Assembly: GCA_029783825.1 (NCBI GenBank)
Contig: JAREIK010002463.1
Span: 1,386,224 to 1,450,223, forward strand
Origin: Sapria himalayana
Taxonomy: Eukaryota > Streptophyta > Magnoliopsida > Malpighiales > Rafflesiaceae
DNA: 64,000 nucleotides
Direction of reading: 5' to 3'
The notes beneath the pieces were generated by a model. It worked only from the letters and a program-made list of their open reading frames with translations, had not been told where the DNA came from and did no database searches. The position numbers and the translations under genes are program-made. Within the stretch, counting starts at the first letter, position 1; every line of letters starts with the position of its first letter. Shown in pieces: positions 57,740 to 64,000 of this stretch.

Positions 57740-59255
57740 ACCCTCCTGTGTGTCAACAGATTCCTGTACCTAGTCCAGGCTTTGTTGCTTAGAATGGTGT
57801 CTTTCTAGAAATGGAATTTATTTCTAAAGGAACTAGTGGGAATAAGGTACAACTTGAAGAAGTTCAAGAACCACAATATAATATTGAACTACTTGTAGAT
57901 ACTCATAGTCAACAAACTATTGCTACCACACCTCCTATAACACAAAATTCACTTAGATCTGATAGGATACATCATGAGACCAAGAGATATGGATTTTTTA
58001 TGACTAATAATAATGATGTATTATTAGTGGATCAAAATGAACCCACTACCTATCAATAGGCTATGTTGGATCCAGAATATGAGAAATGGTTAGAGGTCAT
58101 GAAGTTTGAAATTCAATCTATGTATGATAATCAGGTATGGACCTTGATTGACCCACCTGAAGGTACAAAGGCCATTGGGTACAAATGGGTTTTTAAAAAG
58201 AAAACTGACATGGATGACAAAGTGCATACTTACAAAGCAAGACTAGTTACAAAAGGTTTCAAACAAACTCATGGTATAGAATATGATGAAACATTTTTAC
58301 CTATAGCTATGTTTAAGTCTATTAGAATTCTTATTGTCATTACTGCATATTATGATTATGAGATTTGACAAATTGATGTTAAAATTATATTTCTTAATGG
58401 AAACTTACTTGAGGATGTCTACATAATATAACCTAAGGGTTTATACAACCTAAGAATTATGGTAAAGTATGCAAGCTTCAAAGATCCATTTATGGTTTGA
58501 AGTAAGCCTTTCAGAGTTGAAATCTTTGTTTTGATAAATTAGTCAAAGGGTTTGGATTTATCAAAAATGAAGATGAGCTTTGTGTTTATAAGAAAATTAG
58601 TAGGAGCGAAATTGTATTTTTAGTCTAATATGTTGATGTCATTTTACTAATTGGAAATGATATCCCTACCATGTAGAATATCAAATCTTTGTTAGAGAAT
58701 TGTTTCTCAATGAAAGACTTAGGCATTCCTATATCCTAGTGATAAAAATCAATAAAGATAGATATAAGAAGCTGATTGGTCTAAGTCAGTATTTACATTG
58801 ACAAAGTACTAAAATGGTTCAGTATGCAAGATTCCAAGAGAGGATACTTTCCCATGTCTCATGGTATTCCTCTTATCAAATCTCAGTGTCCTAATACTAA
58901 AGATGAAAGAGAGCGGTTGAGTATGATTCTTTGTGCCACATCAATAGCATCCATCATGTATGTCATTTTGTGCACGAGACCAGATGTATCCTATGCTTTT
59001 AGTATAATGAGTAGATACCAGTCAGATCTCGGTGAGAGTCACTCGGTAGTTGTCAAAACATTTTTATGTATCTGAGAGAGTCTAAAGATATAATATTGAT
59101 GTATGGTAGATTGAAAGATGATTTGGTTGTAAATGGTTACACAGATGTAAGCTTCTAATCTGATAAAAATGATTTCCAATCACAGTTGAGATATGTATTT
59201 TGGTTAAATGGTGGTGAATTAGCTGTAAAAGTTCAAAGTAAAGCATTGTTGCTAA
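57740..59255 (+). pseudogene. Ty1/copia integrase-RT-RNase H remnant
   Basis: It starts near the end of integrase (FLEMEFISKGTSGNKVQLEE, 57,804-57,863). The RT follows: EYEKWLEVMKFEIQSMYDNQ (58,075-58,134), VWTLIDPPEGTKAIGYKWVF, KARLVTKGFKQTHGIEYDETF, RSIYGLK (about 58,481) and the active-site box. The box reads YVDV after a stop, at 58,629-58,640, where the family has YVDD. Connection and RNase H parts: MQDSKRGYFPMSHG (58,824), MYVILCTRPDVSYAFS (about 58,959-59,006) and YQSDLGESH. The end is cut off within RNase H by the CT tract, so two thirds of RNase H and the 3' LTR are missing. At least two frames and several stops make it dead. The piece replaces the expected 5' half of CACTA-2. Confidence 0.93.
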
Positions 59256-60367
59256 TCTACTCTTCCACTCTCTTTATCTCTCTCGCTCTCTCCTCTCGCT
59301 CTCTCCCTTTCTCTCTTCCTTTCTCTCTCCCTCTCTCCATATTCCTCTCTCTATCTTCCTCTCTCTCCCTCTTTCTACCTCTATCTCTCTCTCCAAGCCT
59401 CCCTCCCTCGATCCATCCCACCATCCATCCATCCCTCCCTTTCACCAACCCACACACTCTCTCTCCATCTCTCTCTCTCTTTATCTCTCTTCTTCTCTCT
59501 CCCTGTCTCTCTCTCTCTCCCTCTCTTTCTCTTGTTGTTTCTCCTGTTCTCTATTTCTCTCTCTCTCTATCTCTCTCTCTTCTCCCACTTTCTCTCCATC
59601 TCACTCTCTATTTGTATCCCTCTCTCTCTTACTCTCTCTCTCTCCCCACATCATTATCATTCTCTCCCTATCTCCCACCCTCCCTACCTTTCTCCAACAC
59701 CCTCTCTCTATCACTCTTTCTCTCCCTCTCTCCCCCACTCTATCCCTCTCTATCTCTATTCCCCTTTCGGTCTATCTCTCTCTCTATCTCTCCCTCTATG
59801 CTTTTTTCTCTCTCTCTCTCTTTATCTCTCTCCCTCTCTCTATTCCTCTCCTTCTCTCTTCCTATATCTTTATCTCTCTTTCTCTCCCTCTCTCTTTCTA
59901 TCTACCTCTCCCTTTATCTCTCTCTACCTCTCTCTCCCTCTCTTCCTCCCTCTCTCCCTCCTTTCCCTCCCACTCTCCCTCTATCTCTCTTTCTCTCACT
60001 CCTTCTCTCCCTTTCTCTCTCCCTCTCACCCACTCCTTTCTCTCTCTCTCTCCCTCTCTTTCTCTCCCACTCTTTCTCCCACTCTCTCCCTCCCTTTCTA
60101 TCTCTACCGCTCTCTCTCCCTCTCTTTCTCTCCCTCCCTCTCTCTCTCCCTCTCTATCTCTTACTCTCTCTCCCACTCTCTCTGCCTTTCTCCCTTACTC
60201 TCTCCCTCCCAAACTTTCGCCCTCCCTCCCTCTCTTCCTCCCACCCTCCCTCCCTCCCTCCCTTTCTCTCCCTCTCCCTCCCTCTCTTCCTCTCACTCCC
60301 TCTCTATCTTTCTCCCCCCCTTTTTCTCTCTCTATATATATACCTTTCCCAACCTCTTTACCTCTCC

Positions 60368-60402
<35 letters not shown>

Positions 60403-63400
60403 CCTCTCTATATGCTGCTCTTCCCCCCTCTCCCTCCCTCTCTTTCTTTCCACCTCTTAATCCCTCTATCTCTGCCTCTCCCTCTATGTCTCTCCTTCTC
60501 TATCTCACTGCATCTCCATCTCTCTATCTCCCTTTCTCTCTCTCCCACTCCCTCTCTCCCTCTCCCTCTCTTTCTCTCTCCCTCTTATTCTCTCTCCCTC
60601 TCTCTCTCTCTGTCCCTTTCAATATCTTTCTTCCTATCTCACTCTATCTTTCTCCCTTCTTCCCTCACACCTTCCATGCCTCTATCTCTCCCTCCGTCAT
60701 GCCCTCCCTTTCTTCCTCTCTCTCTCTCTCTCTATCGATCTCCTTCTCTCTCTTTCTCTACCCTCTCTCATGCTCTCTCTCTCTCTCTCTCTCCCTTTAA
60801 CCTGTATGACTATTTCCCTCTTTCTCTCTCCCCTATTCTATATCCCACTCTATCCCACTCTCCCTCTTTCTCTCTGCTTCTTTCCCTCCCTACCTCCCTC
60901 CCTCACACACTCCCTAACACTCTGCCTCCTCGCCCCCTCTCTCTCTCTTCCTCCAGCTTATTTCTTTCTCCCCCCTAACTCTCTCTTTCCCTCTCTCTCG
61001 CTCTGCCTATCTCCCTCCCTCCCTCTCTCGCTCTCTCTCCCTTCTTCCCTCCCTCTCCCCTTCCCTCCCACCCTCCCTCCCTAACTCCCACTCTCTATCT
61101 CTCCCTCCCTCTCTCCCTCCCTCACTACCACCATCCATCCCTTTCTAATTCTTTATCTATCCTTCTCTCTCTCATTCTTCCTATCTATCTCTCTCCCAAT
61201 CCTTCATCCTCCCCCCTTTCCTATCAGTCTCTCTCTCTCTCTCTCTCTTCTCCTCTCTCATTCTACCTCTCTCTCCCTCTCCCTCTCTTTCTTTCGCTCC
61301 CTCTCCCTCGCTCCCTCTCTTTCTTTCACTCCCTCTCCCTCGCTCCCTCTCCCTCGCTCCCTCTCCCTCTTTCGCTCCCTCTCCCTCGCTCCCTCTCCCT
61401 TTCTGCCTCTCCCTCCCTCTTCCTATCTATCTCTCCCGCTAACATACACACACTCTCTCCCTCCCTCTCTCCCCCTCTCTCTCACTCTCCCTCTTTCTAC
61501 CCCTCCCTCTCTCACTCTCTGATCCTCCCTTTCTCCCTCTCTCACTCTCTGATTTCCAACCCTCCCTCTCTCTTCTTATCTCGGTCACACACACACACTC
61601 TTTCTCTCCCTCTCTCTCCCTCTCGCTAGCTTTCAATCACTCCTTCTTTATCTCTGACTCTCTTTCTCTCCTCACTCTCCATCCCTCTCTCCATCCTTCC
61701 CTATCTTTATCTCTCTCGATCTCTCTCTATCTATCCCTCTCTATCTCTTCCTATCTCTCTCTCTCTCTCGCTCTCCCCCTCTAAATTCTTATTTCCCTCT
61801 CTCTCACCCACTCTCCCCCACACACTCTCTCTCTATCTCTACTCTCCCTCCATATCTCACTCCCTCTATCTTTCACTATACCATTCTCTTTCTCCCCCCT
61901 CTCTCTATCTCATTCTCTCTATGTTTCTCTACCCCCCTCTTCCTCTCTCTATCTCTCTCACCCCTCTCTCTACCTATCTTTCTCTCATCCTCTCTCTCTC
62001 TCTCTCTCCCTCTCTCTCTCCATCTCTCTCTCTCCTGCTCTATCTTTATTTCTATTTATATCTCTCTCTCTCTACCTCTCCCTCTATATCTCCCACAATA
62101 TCTATCTCTCTATTTCTCTCTCTCTCCACTCTCCCTCCCTCTCTTTTTCTTTCTCTCTCTTCTCCTCTCCCTCCCATTCTCCCTCCCTCCCTTCCGTTCA
62201 ATTTCTCTCTTTTTTCCCCGCTCCCTCACTTTCTCCTGCACTCCTTCCCTCCCTCCCTCAATCTCTCTATCTCTTTCCCTCTCCCTATCTTTCTCTCTCC
62301 CTCTCATTATATATCTTTTCTCTCCCTCTCTCTCTCTCCCACTCTCTCTCTCTCTCTCACTCTCTCTATCTCCCTCACTCTCTCTATCTCCCTCACTCTC
62401 TCTCTCTCTCTCTTTCTCCTTGTCTCTGTCTTTCTATCTTCCTCTCCCAATCTCTCTCCCCCGCTCCCTCTCTCACTCACTCTTTTGCTCTCTTTCCATC
62501 TCTCTCACCCTTTCTCGCTCTCTCTCCCTCTATCACTCTCCACCTCTCTCTATCTCTCCCTCTCTCTATCTACCTCTTTCTATCACTCCCTTCCTGCCTC
62601 CCACCTTCAGCTCTCACTCTCTCCCTTTCTATCTCTCTCTCCCTCTTTCTTTCAATGTTTTTCTCTCCCTCTTTCTTTCGATGTCTTTCTCTCCCTTTCT
62701 CTTCCTCTCTCCCCCCCTCTCTCTCTCCCTCTCTCTTCCCCCCCCTCCCCCTCTTTTTCTCCATCTCTCCCTCTCTCCCCCTATCCATCTTGCTCTCTCT
62801 CTAGCCCTCTCCCCTTCCTTTCTCTACCTCTCTCTCTCTCCCACTCCCTCTCTCTCAATCTATCTTTCTCTCTCTCTCCCTCTCTCTATCCCTATCTCCC
62901 CCCATCTCTGACTATTCCACTCTCTCTCTCTCTCTCTAGATCGCTCTCTCTCTCTCTCTCTCTCTCCCTCTGACTGTCTCTCTCTCTCTCTCCTACCCTA
63001 TCTAACTCGCCCTCTCCTTGCCTCTCGCTCTCTCTCTCGCTCTCTCTATTTACCTCTCTCTCACTCTCACTGCCTCCCACCCTTCTACTCTCACTCTGTC
63101 TCTCTCCATTTCTCTCTCTCTCTCTCTCTCCCTCTCTCCCTCTCTCATTCTATGTATTTCTTTCCCTCTCCCCCTCTCCCTCTCTCTCCCCTATCTCTCC
63201 CTCTCCCCCCTAACCATCTTGTGCTCTCTCTCTATTCCTCTTCCCCTTCCTCTCTCTACCTCTCTCTCTCTCTCCCTCTCCCTCTTCGACCATCTATCTT
63301 TCTCTGTCTCCCTCTCTCAGTCCTCTCTCTCCCCCCTCTTTGACTTTTTCGTGCTCTCTCTCTCTCTAGCTCTCTCTCTCTCTCTCTCTCTCTCCGACTG

Positions 63401-63846
63401 TCTCTCTCTCCTACCCTATCTAACTCTCCCTCTCCTTGCCTCTCTATCTCTTTCTCTCTCCCTCTATCCCTCTTCTTGCCTCTCTATCTCTCTCTCTCCC
63501 TCTTTCCCCTCCATCCCTCCCTCCCTCCCTCTATCCCTCTTCTTGCCTCTCTATCTCTCTCTCTCCCTCTTTCCCCTCCATCCCTCCCTCCCTCCCTCTC
63601 ACTCCCTCTATCTATTTCTCCTTTCTCTCCCTCTCTCCTTCTCTCTCTCTCTCTCTCTCCCTCACACTCCCTCTCACTCCCTCTCACTCGCTCCCCCTTT
63701 CTGTTCCTCCCTCCCATTCTCTCTCTCTCTCTCTCAATCTCCCCTCCCTCTCTCTCTCCCTTCCCCTTTCTCTCTCTACCTCTCATTCTCCTATCACTCT
63801 CTCCCTCTTTCTACCTATTTTCTTCTATCAATCTACCTCTCCCACT
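59256..63846. repeat. 4.6-kb CT-rich polypyrimidine tract
   Basis: Nearly pure C/T on the plus strand for about 4,590 bp, mostly CTCTCT and CCCTCTCT words with scattered A and rare G. Long frames on both strands (up to 424 codons) are Ser/Leu/Pro or Arg/Glu/Gly strings and not genes. It contains higher-order repeats: a 67-bp exact tandem duplication (63,464-63,597) and a ~424-bp duplication (about 62,780-63,030 against 63,200-63,440). Confidence 0.95.
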
Positions 63847-64000
63847 TAGAGGTGTCAAACGGGCCGGGCCGGCCCGGCACAGCACGAGGCACGGCATGGT
63901 TCGGCTGTGCCTGGGCCGGCCCGGCACTGGTTTAAACCGTGCCCGGGCCCGTGCCGTGCCGTGCCTGGCCCGAGCCTTGCCGTGCCGTGCTGGGGCACGG
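63847..64000 (+). mobile_element. GC-rich hAT terminus, runs off the window
   Basis: TAGAGGTGTCAAACGGGCCG at 63,847 matches the hAT terminal repeats at 37,314, 37,748 and 35,926. It is followed by highly GC-rich palindromic sequence (CCGGGCCGGCCCGG, repeated GGCACGG and GTGCCGTGCC). It retains many CG dinucleotides, unlike the older copies in this window. The left flank is CTCCCACT (63,839-63,846); the matching duplication would lie outside. A terminus of this form is widespread in plant genomes. Confidence 0.75.

Noticed and set aside
59186..63935. Very long open frames on both strands (up to 424 codons)
   Set aside because: They are pure Ser/Leu/Pro or Arg/Glu/Gly strings produced by the CT dinucleotide tract, overlap each other in several frames and show no domain.
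1..64000. A new defence or biosynthetic system
   Set aside because: Every recognisable coding remnant is a transposon protein or the ARF pseudogene. No intact multi-gene cluster is present.

Overview
This window looks like a transposable-element graveyard from a flowering plant nuclear genome. It is strongly AT-rich, has long microsatellites and kilobase-scale AT satellites, and every protein similarity I can recognise is to plant transposon families: CACTA (En/Spm), hAT (Ac/RICESLEEPER type), Ty3/gypsy of the Athila/Tat kind and Ty1/copia. One degraded host-derived gene copy is present. The GC-rich hAT termini and the transposon mix are common in monocots, but that assignment is tentative. 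I see no intact protein-coding gene, no rRNA or tRNA gene, and nothing bacterial.

Layout. About 1-14.7 kb is a jumble of one decayed Ty3/gypsy family in both orientations (LTR pieces, leader, gag, 3' regions), with a second retroelement near 9.6-11.4 kb. At 14,691 a CACTA element (CACTA-1) begins inside a gypsy 3' ORF. It carries subterminal repeats (14.8-15.7 kb), an AT-rich zone with a ~365-394 bp tandem repeat (17.15-19.06 kb), a gypsy RNase H fragment (20.7-21.1 kb), a ~553 bp tandem repeat (21.2-24.2 kb) into which an ARF1-type GTPase retrocopy has inserted, a CT microsatellite, and a frameshifted TNPD transposase (25.1-27.8 kb). No right end is recognisable.

From 27.8 to 51.5 kb gypsy remnants return: protease, gag, PF20167-like 3' ORFs and LTRs on both strands. 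They are interrupted by hAT-1 (35,926-39,620), which has terminal inverted repeats, a degraded 8-bp target duplication and a 435-bp non-autonomous hAT nested in its own transposase, and by the truncated hAT-2 (47,057 to about 50,010).

A second CACTA end lies at 51,533 (CACTA-2). It holds subterminal repeats, two ~2.2 kb tandem copies that each contain a Ser/Gly-encoding triplet array and TATA-rich palindromic minisatellites, and a minus-strand Transposase_24-type gene remnant (to 57.6 kb). A Ty1/copia integrase-RT-RNase H remnant (57.7-59.26 kb) is cut off by a 4.6 kb CT-rich polypyrimidine tract (59.26-63.85 kb). The window ends in a GC-rich, apparently young hAT terminus.

The elements do not form a pathway. 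Their relationships are insertional: gypsy elements are the oldest layer, CACTA and hAT elements inserted into them, and the ARF retrocopy and the nested hAT came later. All identifications come from reading translations and repeats by eye; no database search was run.
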